A DNA stretch of 64,000 nucleotides from Falsiroseomonas selenitidurans (GTDB taxonomy: Bacteria > Pseudomonadota > Alphaproteobacteria > Acetobacterales > Acetobacteraceae), in contig NZ_JAAVNE010000006.1 of assembly GCF_012103215.1 (NCBI RefSeq), positions 62,001-126,000 on the forward strand, given 5' to 3'. The notes under the pieces were generated by a model, which saw only the letters and a list, made by a program, of their open reading frames with translations, was not told the origin of the DNA and made no database searches. A program made the translations under genes and the position numbers. Below are positions 1-8,428 of the stretch, one piece after another; within the stretch, counting starts at the first letter, position 1; each line of letters opens with the position of its first letter.

Positions 1-99
1 AGAAGATTGCACCGCTTCCGGTCATCTGGCTCGGACTGATTTTATCCTTGGCAGAATCGGAGGGTCTTGCATCATGCGCCATTCCGAAAGGCCGAACGC

Positions 100-345
100 G
101 TGCCGCCTGTCCAGCGCATCCTCTTCCAGGACCTGCACCAGACGCTGGAATCCGCGTTGCGTCATGCTGCCGAACAGGCGGCGGACCGCCCGGCCTTTCT
201 GCGCGAGGCCGCCAGCGAAATCAGCGAGGCGGTGCTCTCGACCTTCCAGGACGAGCATGGCGGCGTTACGGAACTCGGCCTTCGATCCTGCATTGCCGCG
301 GCCCTGGCCGATGTCCTGCCCCGTCTCCTCGAGGAATACGAATAG
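100..345 (+). CDS. Small hypothetical protein, helical
   Basis: I do not recognise this 81-residue protein. It is mostly amphipathic helix (FQDLHQTLESALRHAAEQ, then acidic and alanine-rich) and ends LLEEYE; no membrane segment, no metal motif. The frame has normal coding character, unlike the Arg/Ser/Pro-rich frame that overlaps it. The start is uncertain: GTG at 100 has an AAAGG eight bases upstream, while TTG at 67 in the same frame sits only two bases from GGAGGG. A hairpin follows at 369-383. Confidence 0.55.
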   Translation: MPPVQRILFQDLHQTLESALRHAAEQAADRPAFLREAASEISEAVLSTFQDEHGGVTELGLRSCIAAALADVLPRLLEEYE

Positions 346-368
346 GGCTGGGGCTGGTGCGGCACCGA

Positions 369-383
369 GGGCGCTTGGCGCCC
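369..383 (+). terminator. Candidate hairpin terminator after small hypothetical gene
   Basis: Perfect 6-bp stem GGGCGC / GCGCCC with a TTG loop, 24 bases after the preceding stop codon. There is no T-run, so a factor-independent terminator is only one reading. Confidence 0.35.
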
Positions 384-498
384 GCTGCCGGATTCATCTC
401 TGGGCAATCGCGCGGTGGGATCATGCCCCGGCATCCGGTGCCACGCGCCGGATTCCCAGGCCGCAAGAATTGCGGCGCCGAGGCAAGAGGGCCAACGC

Positions 499-696
499 AT
501 GACGCCGCAGACTGCCGGCCGCAACAGGCCACCCCGCGCGCCCGATCTCGTGGCCGCATCCCTGCTCACCTCCGATGACGGGGCCGAGATCCACCTCATC
601 GCCCGCAACGGGCAGCTGCTCCGATTGCCGACCGACGAGGCCACGGCGCGGCAGCTCGTCATCGGGCTGTGGAGGGCGCTCGACCGGCAGCGCTGA
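499..696 (+). CDS. Small hypothetical protein (65 aa)
   Basis: I do not recognise this protein. After a basic, proline-containing N-terminus it has a strand-like stretch (EIHLIARNGQLLRLP) and a C-terminal helix (EATARQLVIGLWRALDRQ). The ATG at 499 follows AAGAGGG at proper spacing, which decides the start. It lies 76 bp ahead of the catabolic operon beginning at 772 and could be co-transcribed, but nothing ties it to that pathway. Confidence 0.55.
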   Translation: MTPQTAGRNRPPRAPDLVAASLLTSDDGAEIHLIARNGQLLRLPTDEATARQLVIGLWRALDRQR

Positions 697-771
697 GCAT
701 CGACCGCCAGGGACAGGATTGCGCGGCGCCGCATCGGGCCTATCGTGCCCCCTGCCGGGGGGGAAACAGCC

Positions 772-1719
772 ATGGCGGAAACGCGAAAGATTGCCATCAT
801 CGGCGCCGGCCTGATCGGCCGCGCCTGGGCGATGATCTTCGCCCGCGCCGGCTGGCGCGTGGCGCTGCACGATCCCTCCGCCGCGGCGCTGGCCGCCGCG
901 CCGGGGCTCTGCGCGGCAGGGTTGGCGGAATTGGCACGGCACGGGCTCTGTGCCGATCCGGAGGCCGCGCTCCGCGCCATCCAGGCCGCCGCCAGCCTGA
1001 CGGAGGCGCTGGCGGATGCCGAATTCGTGCAGGAGAGCGGGCCGGAGGATGCCGCCACCAAGCGCGCCATCTTTGCCGAGCTGGACTTCCTGGCCCGCCC
1101 GGACTGCATCCTGGCCTCCTCCACCTCCGCCATCCCCTGTTCCAGCTTTACCGAGGGCTTGGCGGGCCGGGCGCGCTGCCTGGTGGCGCATCCGGTGAAC
1201 CCGCCGCACCTGGTGCCGGTGGTGGAGTTGTCCGGCGCCCCCTGGACGGCGCCGGAAACCCTGGCCCGGGCGCGGGAGATCTTCGCGGGAATCGGCCAGG
1301 CACCGGTCACGCTGAAGCGGGAGATCGAGGGCTTTGTCCTCAACCGCCTGCAGGGCGCGCTGCTGGCGGAGGCGTTCCGGCTGGTGCAGGAAGGCTATGT
1401 CTCGCCGCAGGACCTCGACACCACGGTGAGCCAGGGGCTGGGCCTGCGCTGGTCCTTCCTCGGCCCCTTCGCAACCATCGAGCTGAACGCGCCGGGCGGC
1501 ATCCCCGATTATTGCGCGCGCTACGGCCCCTTCTACGGCCGCATCGCCGCGGCGCCGCCCTCACCCGAGGTGTTCGGCGCGGCGGGGCTCGCCCGGATCA
1601 TGGAACAATGGGGCGGAACGCCGGACCGGGCGGCGATCGCCGCCCGCAGCGTCGCGCGCGATGGAAGGCTGGCGGCACTCGCCGCCCACAAGAAGCAGCA
1701 GGAGTCGGGCGAGGCATGA
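772..1719 (+). CDS. 3-hydroxyacyl-CoA dehydrogenase family, carnitine-dehydrogenase-like
   Basis: A 315-residue NAD-dependent beta-hydroxyacid dehydrogenase. The Rossmann motif GAGLIG lies at residues 11-16, and the HPVNPPH segment carries the catalytic His of the family; the C-terminal helical dimerisation domain follows. The length fits single-domain members such as L-carnitine dehydrogenase and lambda-crystallin/L-gulonate dehydrogenase rather than fused fatty-acid enzymes. The next gene, overlapping by 4 bp, is a BKACE enzyme, the partner of carnitine dehydrogenase in the aerobic carnitine route (oxidation to 3-dehydrocarnitine, then cleavage). Start chosen at 772 (MAETRK) behind a G-rich ribosome site rather than upstream. 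The family is firm; the substrate is inferred from context. Confidence 0.85.
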   Translation: MAETRKIAIIGAGLIGRAWAMIFARAGWRVALHDPSAAALAAAPGLCAAGLAELARHGLCADPEAALRAIQAAASLTEALADAEFVQESGPEDAATKRAIFAELDFLARPDCILASSTSAIPCSSFTEGLAGRARCLVAHPVNPPHLVPVVELSGAPWTAPETLARAREIFAGIGQAPVTLKREIEGFVLNRLQGALLAEAFRLVQEGYVSPQDLDTTVSQGLGLRWSFLGPFATIELNAPGGIPDYCARYGPFYGRIAAAPPSPEVFGAAGLARIMEQWGGTPDRAAIAARSVARDGRLAALAAHKKQQESGEA

Positions 1720-2639
1720 GCCGGAAAGTCATCATCACCTGTGCGGTCACGGGTGCGATCCACACGCCCAGCATGTCCCCGCACCTGCCGATCACGGCGG
1801 AGCAGATCGCCGATGCGGCGATCGGCGCGGCGGAGGCGGGTGCGGCCATCGTCCACCTGCACGCGCGCAACCCGGCCGATGGCCGGCCGGACCAGTCGCC
1901 GGAGGCCTTCGCGCCCTTCCTGCGCGTCATCAAGCAGCGCAGCGACTGCGTGGTGAACATCACCACCGGCGGCGCACCGACCATGACCATCGAGCAGCGG
2001 GTGAAGCCGGCCGCGCGTTTCGCGCCGGAAGTGGCCTCGCTCAACATGGGCTCGATGAATTTCGGCCTGTTCGGGATGCTGAACCGGTTCAAGGAGTTTC
2101 AGCACGATTGGGAACAGCCTTATCTCGCCAACAAGGACATCCTGTTCCGCAACACCTTCGGGGATATCGAATACATCCTGAAGACCTGTTCCGAGAACGA
2201 CACGCGTTTCGAGTTCGAGTGCTACGACACCTCCCACCTCTACAACCTGAAGTATTTCCTGGACCAGGGGCTGGTGCGCGCGCCGCTGTTCATCCAGACG
2301 GTGTTCGGCCTGCAGGGCGGCATCGGCGCGCATCCGGAGGATGTGCTGCACATGAAGCGCACGGCGGACCGGCTGTTCGGCGACAGCTACAAGTGGAGCG
2401 TGCTGGGCGCCGGGCGGAACCAATTGCCGATCGCCGCCATGGCCGCCGCCATGGGCGGCAACATCCGCGTCGGGCTGGAGGACAGCCTGTGGGGCGGCCC
2501 GGGGCGGCTGGCGGCGAGCAATGCGGAACAGGTGCGCAGCGCCAGGCAGATCATCGAGGGGCTGGGGCTGTCCGTCGCCACGCCGGATGAGGCCCGTGAC
2601 ATCCTGTCGCTGAAGGGCGGGGACCGGGTGAACTTCTGA
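1716..2639 (+). CDS. BKACE family beta-keto acid cleavage enzyme (DUF849)
   Basis: 307 residues, the usual length of the 3-keto-5-aminohexanoate cleavage (Kce/BKACE) family. These TIM-barrel, metal-dependent enzymes condense a beta-keto acid with acetyl-CoA and release acetoacetate plus a new CoA ester. The zinc-binding HLHAR motif is present with His47 and His49, and the NITTGG and LNMGSMNF segments are typical. Its ATG overlaps the stop of the dehydrogenase (ATGA), so the two are translationally coupled. The pairing suggests oxidation of a beta-hydroxy acid followed by cleavage, with dehydrocarnitine one candidate. Substrate not proven. Confidence 0.88.
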   Translation: MSRKVIITCAVTGAIHTPSMSPHLPITAEQIADAAIGAAEAGAAIVHLHARNPADGRPDQSPEAFAPFLRVIKQRSDCVVNITTGGAPTMTIEQRVKPAARFAPEVASLNMGSMNFGLFGMLNRFKEFQHDWEQPYLANKDILFRNTFGDIEYILKTCSENDTRFEFECYDTSHLYNLKYFLDQGLVRAPLFIQTVFGLQGGIGAHPEDVLHMKRTADRLFGDSYKWSVLGAGRNQLPIAAMAAAMGGNIRVGLEDSLWGGPGRLAASNAEQVRSARQIIEGLGLSVATPDEARDILSLKGGDRVNF

Positions 2640-2644
2640 CCCCG

Positions 2645-3400
2645 ATGCGCCCGCGCTTCCAGGGCCGTGCCGCCATCGTCACCGGCGCCGCGCGCGGCAT
2701 CGGTGCCGCCTGCGCGGCGCGGCTGGCGGCCGAGGGCGCGGCGGTGCTGCTGGTGGATTGCGATCCCTCGGTCGCCGCCACCGCCGCCGGCCTGGGCGGC
2801 ACCGCGCTGCTGGCCGATGTCGCGGCGGCGGGGGCCGGCGCGGCCATCGTCGCCGCGGCGCTGGCCGCCTTCGGGCGGCTGGATGTGCTGGTGAACAATG
2901 CCGGCATCGGCGGGTCCCGTGCCCTGGCGGCGACCGAGGATGCCGCGCTCGCCCGGATCCTGGAGGTCAACCTGGCGGCCGCGCTGCGCCTGACGCGGGA
3001 GGCGCTGCCGCATCTGGCGCGGCCGGGCGGTGCGGTGGTGAACATGGCCTCCGTCTTCGGCCAGGAAGGCATGCCCGGCAGCATCGCCTATGCGGTGGCC
3101 AAGGCCGGACTCGCGCAGTTCACCCGCAGCGCCGCAGCTGAGCTGGGCGCCGAGGGCATCCGCGTGAATGCCGTCGCCGCCGGCGCCATCGAGACGGCGA
3201 TGACCGAGGCCTTCCGTGCCGATCCCTGGTACCGGCGCGCCATGATCGAGGCCGCGCCGCTGCGCCGCGCCGGCCAGCCGGAGGAAGTGGCTTCCGCCGT
3301 GGCCTTCCTCGCCTCCGACGATGCCAGCTTCATCACCGGGCAGGTGCTGGCGGTGGATGGCGGCTGGGCGGTTGCGCGGCACCCGCCACGCGAGGGTTGA
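2645..3400 (+). CDS. Short-chain dehydrogenase/reductase (SDR)
   Basis: Classical 251-residue SDR. Visible are the cofactor motif TGAARGIG (residues 13-20), NNAG, a serine in NMASVFG and the catalytic YAVAK (YxxxK). The C-terminal ITGQVLAVDGGW is standard for FabG-like members. The acidic residue after the second strand (VDCD) suggests NAD rather than NADP, as inference. It starts 5 bp after the BKACE gene and completes the operon; its substrate is not predictable from sequence. Confidence 0.88.
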   Translation: MRPRFQGRAAIVTGAARGIGAACAARLAAEGAAVLLVDCDPSVAATAAGLGGTALLADVAAAGAGAAIVAAALAAFGRLDVLVNNAGIGGSRALAATEDAALARILEVNLAAALRLTREALPHLARPGGAVVNMASVFGQEGMPGSIAYAVAKAGLAQFTRSAAAELGAEGIRVNAVAAGAIETAMTEAFRADPWYRRAMIEAAPLRRAGQPEEVASAVAFLASDDASFITGQVLAVDGGWAVARHPPREG

Positions 3401-3440
3401 CACCCGGCGCAGCCAGTCCGCCCTGTTTTCCGCAGCGCTG

Positions 3441-3544
3441 GAGCATTTTCAAGCCTTGCGGCTTCGCAAGGCAACTCGGAAAATGCGTCGGAACAATAAG
3501 CTAGAGCCGTTTCACCGTCCTCGGTTTCGGTGAAATGGCTCTAG
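3441..3544 (-). repeat. Interspersed two-hairpin repeat, copy R1
   Basis: Copy of a family also at 44473-44574 and 48035-48204, here inverted relative to them. Hairpin B: GCATTTTC/GAAAATGC-type outer arms around the 18-base core CCTTGCGGCTTCGCAAGG at 3454-3471. Hairpin A: CTAGAGCCGTTTCACC paired with GGTGAAATGGCTCTAG at about 3501-3544. It fills the gap between the convergent SDR gene and the unknown gene ending at 3565, a position consistent with bidirectional termination or a REP-like element. Confidence 0.85.
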
Positions 3545-3564
3545 GTCATGCGCCCAGTCTCACC

Positions 3565-4236
3565 CTACCCGTGGATGTTCCCGTTGCGGGTCGTCCAGCG
3601 ATAGGTGATCTCGCCATATTGCCGGCCGACGATGCGCAGCGGCAGGACGGGCGCGTAGATCTCCATCGCATGGGCCGGGCGGTAGTCGCAGACCAGCTTG
3701 CCCGTGGCGTCCGTGATGTAGACCCAGGTCGCCGGCCCGACGCGCCAGGTGACGCCGCCATGGTTGGCGATGGTCATCGCCACGATCCCCCGCCCGGAGG
3801 CCCCGTAGTTGCGGACCGACCGGATGAAGGGCCGGTAGCGCTCCGGCTCATTCGCCACCGCGGTGGCGATGATGCCGTCCTCGTGGTCCTCCACCAGCGC
3901 CTTCACCAGCCCCGTCACCATGGTGGCGCCGGAGCCGATGGCGCCGCCGGCCAGCGACACCACGGTGCCGAGGCCCCACAGCTCGATATCCCCCGGCTGC
4001 GGCGCCCGGCCGGACAGCACCCAGACCGCCGGCTGCACCAGCGCCCCGGCCAGCCCGCCGGCCGCGCCGCGCAGCCCGCCGGCGCCGCGCGCAATGGCGC
4101 GCGACAGGGTCTCGGAGGCCAGGGTCTGCGCCACCTCCCGCCCGGTGTTGGAGGAGTTGTTGATCAGGTCGGTGATGCCGTTGGATTCGGCCGGCGTCGA
4201 GAAGTCGCCGGCGGCGGGTTGCGTCGATCCACTCAT
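3565..4236 (-). CDS. Hypothetical protein, Gly/Ala-rich centre
   Basis: A 223-residue protein I do not recognise. The first 30 residues are polar with several Ser/Thr/Asn. Residues about 45-110 are Gly/Ala-rich and hydrophobic (GAGGLRGAAGGLAGALVQPAV and VSLAGGAIGSGATMVTGL), perhaps membrane-associated. The C-terminal 90 residues look like beta structure (GIVAMTIANHGGVTWRVG, WVYITDATGKLVCDY) and end NIHG. There is no signal peptide. A good ribosome site (GAGAGGGACC) precedes the ATG. It stands alone between repeat R1 and the ABC-transporter cluster. Confidence 0.7.
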   Translation of the reverse strand: MSGSTQPAAGDFSTPAESNGITDLINNSSNTGREVAQTLASETLSRAIARGAGGLRGAAGGLAGALVQPAVWVLSGRAPQPGDIELWGLGTVVSLAGGAIGSGATMVTGLVKALVEDHEDGIIATAVANEPERYRPFIRSVRNYGASGRGIVAMTIANHGGVTWRVGPATWVYITDATGKLVCDYRPAHAMEIYAPVLPLRIVGRQYGEITYRWTTRNGNIHG

Positions 4237-4324
4237 GATCCGGTCCCTCTCTGCCCTCGGGGCAGTCTAGGTACCCGCATGGCGCGATGCGTTTCACCCT
4301 GCTTCGCGCGTTGCGTGCCGCGTT

Positions 4325-4504
4325 TCAGCGCCGCCGCCACCACCAGATGCCGAGGCCGATCACGCCCAGCACCGCCAGCACAATCAGCAACCCCTGCCAG
4401 CCGATCGTTGTCAGCAGCCGAAGCAGGCGGAGCGGCAACAGCAGCAGGTGGAGGAGACCCTCCACGCCCTCCAGTCCACGGGCCAGCCAGCCAGCAGCGC
4501 TCAC
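4325..4504 (-). CDS. Small single-pass membrane protein (59 aa)
   Basis: Starts with GTG overlapping the stop of the upstream ABC ATPase gene (GTGA), giving 59 residues. The sequence has an amphipathic leucine-rich helix (GLLHLLLLPLRLLRLL), a strong membrane span (GLLIVLAVLGVIGLGIWWW) and a positive end (RRR). The coupling suggests translation with the transporter operon. Function unknown. No Shine-Dalgarno site of its own is evident, so it could be an unused frame. Confidence 0.45.
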   Translation of the reverse strand: MSAAGWLARGLEGVEGLLHLLLLPLRLLRLLTTIGWQGLLIVLAVLGVIGLGIWWWRRR

Positions 4505-5541
4505 GCGTGGTGGCAGGCGACCAGCGCGCCATCCTCCCGCGGTGTCAGCAGCGGCCGTTCGGCGCGGCAGATCTCGGTCGCCTTCGGGCAGCGCGGGTGG
4601 AAGGCGCAGCCGGGCGGCGGTGACAGGGGGGAAGGCAGTTCGCCGGCGATGGGCTTGAAGGTCGCCAGGTCGTCCGCCTCCAGCCGCAGCTTCGGCACGC
4701 TGTCCAGCAGCCCCTGGGTGTAGGGGTGGCGCGGCGCGGTGTAGATGCGCGCCGCCGCGCCGCTCTCCACGATGCGGCCGAGATACATGATGGCGACGCG
4801 GTCGCTCACATGCCGCACCACGGACAGGTCGTGCGAGATGAACACGCAGGTCAGGCCCAGGTCGCGCCGCAAATCGAGAAACAGGTTCAGGATCTGCGCC
4901 TGGATCGACACGTCGAGCGAGGCCACCGGCTCGTCGCAGACCAGCATCACCGGCTGCATCGCCAGCGCCCGCGCGATCGCCACCCGCTGCCGCTGGCCGC
5001 CGGAGAACTGGTGCGGGAAGCGGCTGGCAAAGGCAGGGTCCAGCCCGACGCGTGCCAGCCAATCCGCCACCATCGCCGGCGCCTGTGCACGGGCCACCAG
5101 CCCATGCGCGACGGGGCCTTCCGCGATGGTGGCCCCGATGCGCATGCGCGGGTTGAGCGAGGCGAAGGGGTCCTGGAACACCGTCTGGATGCGCGTGGTG
5201 GCCTTGTGCCGCCCCTGCATCGGCGCCACGCCATCCACCAGCACGCGGCCCGCGCTCGGTGCCATGATCCCGGCCAGCATCTTGCCGAGCGTCGATTTGC
5301 CGCAGCCGCTTTCGCCCACCAGGCCCAGCGTCTCGCCCTGGCGCACCGCCAGCGACACGTCGGAGACCGCCTGCACCGCCCGCCGCTCCACCGCCGCGCC
5401 CAGCGCGCCGGCGATGCGGTCGCCCAGCGACAGGCGCGGGTCGAAGCGCTTGGTCACGCCCTCCGCCACCAGGATCCGATCCGGAATCGGCCGATCCACG
5501 GCGCCACTTCCTTCGCCGCCCTGCCGATCGGGCGCGCTCAT
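4501..5541 (-). CDS. Peptide/nickel-type ABC transporter ATP-binding protein (DppF/OppF-like)
   Basis: 346-residue ATPase of the oligopeptide import family. Walker A GESGCGKST, Q-loop FQDPFASL, signature FSGGQRQR, Walker B VMLVCDEPVASLD and the H-loop are all present. The C-terminal oligopeptide-transporter domain (HPYTQGLLDS, cysteine-containing CAFHPRCPKATEICR) is complete. Its start overlaps the upstream dppD-like stop by 4 bp. With the genes to 8408 and the binding protein at 8497 it makes a full importer. The ligand class, peptide or another small amide, cannot be fixed from the ATPase. Confidence 0.93.
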   Translation of the reverse strand: MSAPDRQGGEGSGAVDRPIPDRILVAEGVTKRFDPRLSLGDRIAGALGAAVERRAVQAVSDVSLAVRQGETLGLVGESGCGKSTLGKMLAGIMAPSAGRVLVDGVAPMQGRHKATTRIQTVFQDPFASLNPRMRIGATIAEGPVAHGLVARAQAPAMVADWLARVGLDPAFASRFPHQFSGGQRQRVAIARALAMQPVMLVCDEPVASLDVSIQAQILNLFLDLRRDLGLTCVFISHDLSVVRHVSDRVAIMYLGRIVESGAAARIYTAPRHPYTQGLLDSVPKLRLEADDLATFKPIAGELPSPLSPPPGCAFHPRCPKATEICRAERPLLTPREDGALVACHHA

Positions 5542-6506
5542 GCCGCCACCGCCAGCGGGTGGTGGCAGCGCACCAGCCTGCCGCCGGTGACGACATCCGG
5601 CGGGTCGGTCGCGCAGGCGGCATCGGCGCGCGGGCAGCGTGGCGCGAAGGGGCAGCCGGGCGGCAGCGCCAGCAGGCTCGGCGTGCTGCCCGGGATCTGG
5701 TTCAGCTTCTCGCCGGGCCGCGCCGTGGCGGGCAGGCTGTCCAGCAGGCCGCGCGTGTAGGGGTGGCGCGGCGCGCGCAGCGTCTCGCTCACCCCGCCGC
5801 TCTCGACGATGCGGCCGGCATACATGACCAGCACGCGGTCGGCGAGCGACGACACCGTGGCCAGGTCGTGGCTGATCCAGACCAGCGCGGTGCCGCTTTC
5901 CTTCGCCAGCTTCTTCATCTCCGCCAGGATCTGCGCCTGGATCGAGACATCCAGCGCCGTCGTCGGCTCATCCGCCACGATCAGTTCCGGCCCGTGCAGC
6001 AGGGCAGTGGCGATGGCCACGCGCTGGCGCATGCCGCCGGAGAATTCATGCGGATAGGCATCCAGCCGCGCCGCCGCATCCGGGATGCCGACGCGCGTCA
6101 GCGTGCGTGCCGCCAGGTCCCGCGCCGCCGCCTCGCTGGCCCTGCCATGCGCGCGCACGGCGAGCGCCATCTGCTGGCCGATGGTCAGCACGGGATTGAG
6201 CGTCGCCGCCGGGTCCTGGAAGACCATGGCGATGCGCGCCCCCCGCAGCCGGCGCATCGCCGCCTGCGGCAGCCCCACCAGTTCCTGCCCATCGAAGCGG
6301 ATGGAGCCGGAGACGATGCGGCCCGGCGGATCGACCAGCCCGATCAGCGAGAATCCGGTGACGGATTTGCCGGAGCCGCTTTCGCCGACCAGGCCCAGGA
6401 TCTCGCCGCGCGCCAGGCTGAAGGAGACGCCCTCCACCGCCCGCACCACCCCGGCGCGGGTGAAGAAATGCGTGTGCAGGTCTCGGACTTCGAGCAGCGC
6501 GCTCAT
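5538..6506 (-). CDS. Peptide-type ABC transporter ATP-binding protein (DppD/OppD-like)
   Basis: 322-residue partner ATPase. Walker A GESGSGKSV, Q-loop FQDPAATLNPV, signature FSGGMRQR, Walker B LIVADEPTTALD and H-loop WISHD are visible, as is the oligo-HPY tail (HPYTRGLLDS, FAPRCPRADAAC). It overlaps the permease gene upstream and the second ATPase downstream by 4 bp each, so the three are translationally coupled. Confidence 0.94.
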   Translation of the reverse strand: MSALLEVRDLHTHFFTRAGVVRAVEGVSFSLARGEILGLVGESGSGKSVTGFSLIGLVDPPGRIVSGSIRFDGQELVGLPQAAMRRLRGARIAMVFQDPAATLNPVLTIGQQMALAVRAHGRASEAAARDLAARTLTRVGIPDAAARLDAYPHEFSGGMRQRVAIATALLHGPELIVADEPTTALDVSIQAQILAEMKKLAKESGTALVWISHDLATVSSLADRVLVMYAGRIVESGGVSETLRAPRHPYTRGLLDSLPATARPGEKLNQIPGSTPSLLALPPGCPFAPRCPRADAACATDPPDVVTGGRLVRCHHPLAVAA

Positions 6507-7363
6507 CGCGTCAGCCGCGGGTTGAACTGGTCGCGGATCTGGTCGCCGACGATGTTGATGGCGACGATCAGCACGATCAGCGCGATGCCGGGATAGACGG
6601 AAATCCAGCTGCGCCCGCTCATCATGTAGGGGAAGCCGTTGGCGATCAGCATGCCGAGCGAAGGCTCCGTCGGCGGCAGGCCGAGGCCGAGGAAGGACAG
6701 CGTGGCCTCCAGCGCGATGGCATTCGCCACCTGCACCGTGCCGACGACGATCAGCGGCGGCAGGCAGTTCGGGAGGATGTGGCGCAGCACCACGCGCCAG
6801 CCCGGCAGCGGCGTGGCGGAGGCCGCCTCCACATAATCCTTCTGCCGCTCCGCCGTGGCGGCGCCGTAGGCGGTGCGGGCGAAATAGGCGTATTGCGCGG
6901 CCACCAGCGCGATGATCAGCTGCGTCTTCCCCTGCCCCAGCATCGCCACCAGCACCAGCGCCAGCAGGATCGCGGGGAAGGAAAGCTGCAGGTCCACCAC
7001 CCGCATCACCACCGCTTCCACCCAGCCGCCGAGATGGGCCGAGAGGATGCCCAGCGCGGCGCCCAGCGTCATCGCCACCGCCCCGGCGGCGAGCCCCATC
7101 TGCAGCGAGATGCGCAGCCCGTAGAGAATGGCCGACAGCAGGTCCCGCCCCTGCGCATCCGTGCCCAGCCAGTGCACGAAGCCGCCGGAGCCCTCATAGC
7201 CTGGCGGCCGGCGCGCATCCATCAGGTCGAGGCCCGCCAGATCATAGGGGTCCTGCGGCGCGAACAGCGGCGCCGTCACCGCCGCCAGCACCACCAGCAC
7301 CACGACGGCGAGTGCCACCACCGCCACCCAGTTCTCGCGGTAGATGCGCCAGAAATTGGTCAT
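6503..7363 (-). CDS. Peptide-type ABC transporter permease (DppC-like)
   Basis: 286-residue inner-membrane permease with an N-terminal membrane helix (WVAVVALAVVVLVVLAAV) and about five more. The GTDAQGRD motif before the transport domain and the EAA-type loop (YVEAASATPLPGWRVVLRHILPN) are typical of DppC/OppC. It is separated from the dppB-like gene by 70 bp holding a hairpin element that recurs upstream of acpS, and overlaps the ATPase gene downstream. Confidence 0.93.
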   Translation of the reverse strand: MTNFWRIYRENWVAVVALAVVVLVVLAAVTAPLFAPQDPYDLAGLDLMDARRPPGYEGSGGFVHWLGTDAQGRDLLSAILYGLRISLQMGLAAGAVAMTLGAALGILSAHLGGWVEAVVMRVVDLQLSFPAILLALVLVAMLGQGKTQLIIALVAAQYAYFARTAYGAATAERQKDYVEAASATPLPGWRVVLRHILPNCLPPLIVVGTVQVANAIALEATLSFLGLGLPPTEPSLGMLIANGFPYMMSGRSWISVYPGIALIVLIVAINIVGDQIRDQFNPRLTR

Positions 7364-7366
7364 GCG

Positions 7367-7432
7367 CGCATCCGATTCAGCTCTCCGGTGCTCGCCGGCC
7401 CTGCCGGCTGCGCCCTGCGACCATCGGATGCG
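7367..7432 (-). repeat. Structured repeat family 2, copy 1, between dppB- and dppC-like genes
   Basis: A perfect 10-bp inverted repeat, CGCATCCGAT (7367-7376) and ATCGGATGCG (7423-7432), encloses a second stem GCCGGC-CCT-GCCGGC. Bases 7369-7397 match 28902-28930 with one mismatch. Both copies end a few bases before the ATG of a minus-strand gene. It may modulate translation or mRNA stability within the transporter operon. Confidence 0.7.
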
Positions 7433-7433
7433 G

Positions 7434-8408
7434 TCACGCCCGCCCGCCCCGCCGCAGCCGCGGATCCAGCAGCGCGTAGGACAGATCGACCACCAGGTTG
7501 ATGGTGACGAACAGGAAGGCGACCAGCACCAGATAGGCCACCATCACCGGCCGATCGAGCGAGGTGATCGAATCGATGATCAGCTTGCCGACCCCGGGCC
7601 AGGAGAAGATCGTCTCCGTCACCACGGCGAAGGCGAGGGTGGAGGCGAATTCCAGGCCGAACACCGTCACCAGCGGGATGGAGATCAGCCGCAGCACATG
7701 CCGGCGCAGGATGGTGAACTCGGCAAGCCCCGCGGCGCGGGCGAACTTCACCGTATCCGTCAGCATGATCTCCCGCGTCCCGGCGCGCGCCAGGCGGATC
7801 ATCATCGCCAGCTTGAACAGCGACAGGTTCAGCGCCGGCAGGATGAGGAAGGTCAGCCCCTCCGCCGTCAGGAAGGACCAGCCGACGCCGAACACCTCCA
7901 CCACCGGCCCGCGGTCGCCGGCCGGCAGCCAATCGAGATTGACCGCGAAGGTCAGGATCAGCAGCAGCCCCACCCAGAAGGTCGGCACGGAAAACCCCAG
8001 CACGGAGACCGCCATGATGGCGCGGGAGGAGGCGGCCTCCGGCCGATAGCCGGCATAGATGCCCAGCGGAATGCCGATGAAGGCGCCGATCAGCACGGAG
8101 GCCAGCGCCAGTTCCAGCGTCGCCGGCAGCCGGGCCAGCACCAGCTCCAGCACCGGGATGTCGAAGACGAAGGACCGTCCGAAATCCCCCGCCAGCAGCC
8201 GGCCGAGGAAGGCCAGGTATTGCCGCCACAGCGGCAGGTCCAGCCCGTAGTGCCGGATCGCATCCTCCCGGATCTGCTGCGTCGCATCCGGGGAGATCAG
8301 CACGTCGATCGGGTTGCCGATGGCGTATACGCCAGCGAAGACCAGCGCCGACATGGCGAGCATGACGAGCAGGGATTGCAGCAGGCGCTGGATGATGAAG
8401 CCGAGCAT
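7434..8408 (-). CDS. Peptide-type ABC transporter permease (DppB-like)
   Basis: 324-residue permease with the standard first helix (RLLQSLLVMLAMSALVFAGV), a large periplasmic loop, then five helices with the EAA loop ARAAGLAEFTILRRHVLR. Start taken at 8408 (MLGFIIQR), the family start; an ATG seven codons upstream is also open. It is divergent from the binding-protein gene at 8497 across 88 bp and heads the operon 8408-4325. Confidence 0.92.
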   Translation of the reverse strand: MLGFIIQRLLQSLLVMLAMSALVFAGVYAIGNPIDVLISPDATQQIREDAIRHYGLDLPLWRQYLAFLGRLLAGDFGRSFVFDIPVLELVLARLPATLELALASVLIGAFIGIPLGIYAGYRPEAASSRAIMAVSVLGFSVPTFWVGLLLILTFAVNLDWLPAGDRGPVVEVFGVGWSFLTAEGLTFLILPALNLSLFKLAMMIRLARAGTREIMLTDTVKFARAAGLAEFTILRRHVLRLISIPLVTVFGLEFASTLAFAVVTETIFSWPGVGKLIIDSITSLDRPVMVAYLVLVAFLFVTINLVVDLSYALLDPRLRRGGRA

Positions 8409-8428
8409 TGCGACGCAGTATCGGGGCA

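Noticed and set aside
162-1343. Long minus-strand frame opposite the dehydrogenase gene
   Set aside because: Arg/Ser/Ala-rich translation without domains; a shadow produced by high GC content. The plus strand has Rossmann motifs and coupling to the next gene.
3535-4623. 362-codon plus-strand frame opposite the unknown gene and ABC ATPase
   Set aside because: Arg/His/Gln/Pro-rich shadow; it begins inside repeat R1 and overlaps a real ATPase gene.
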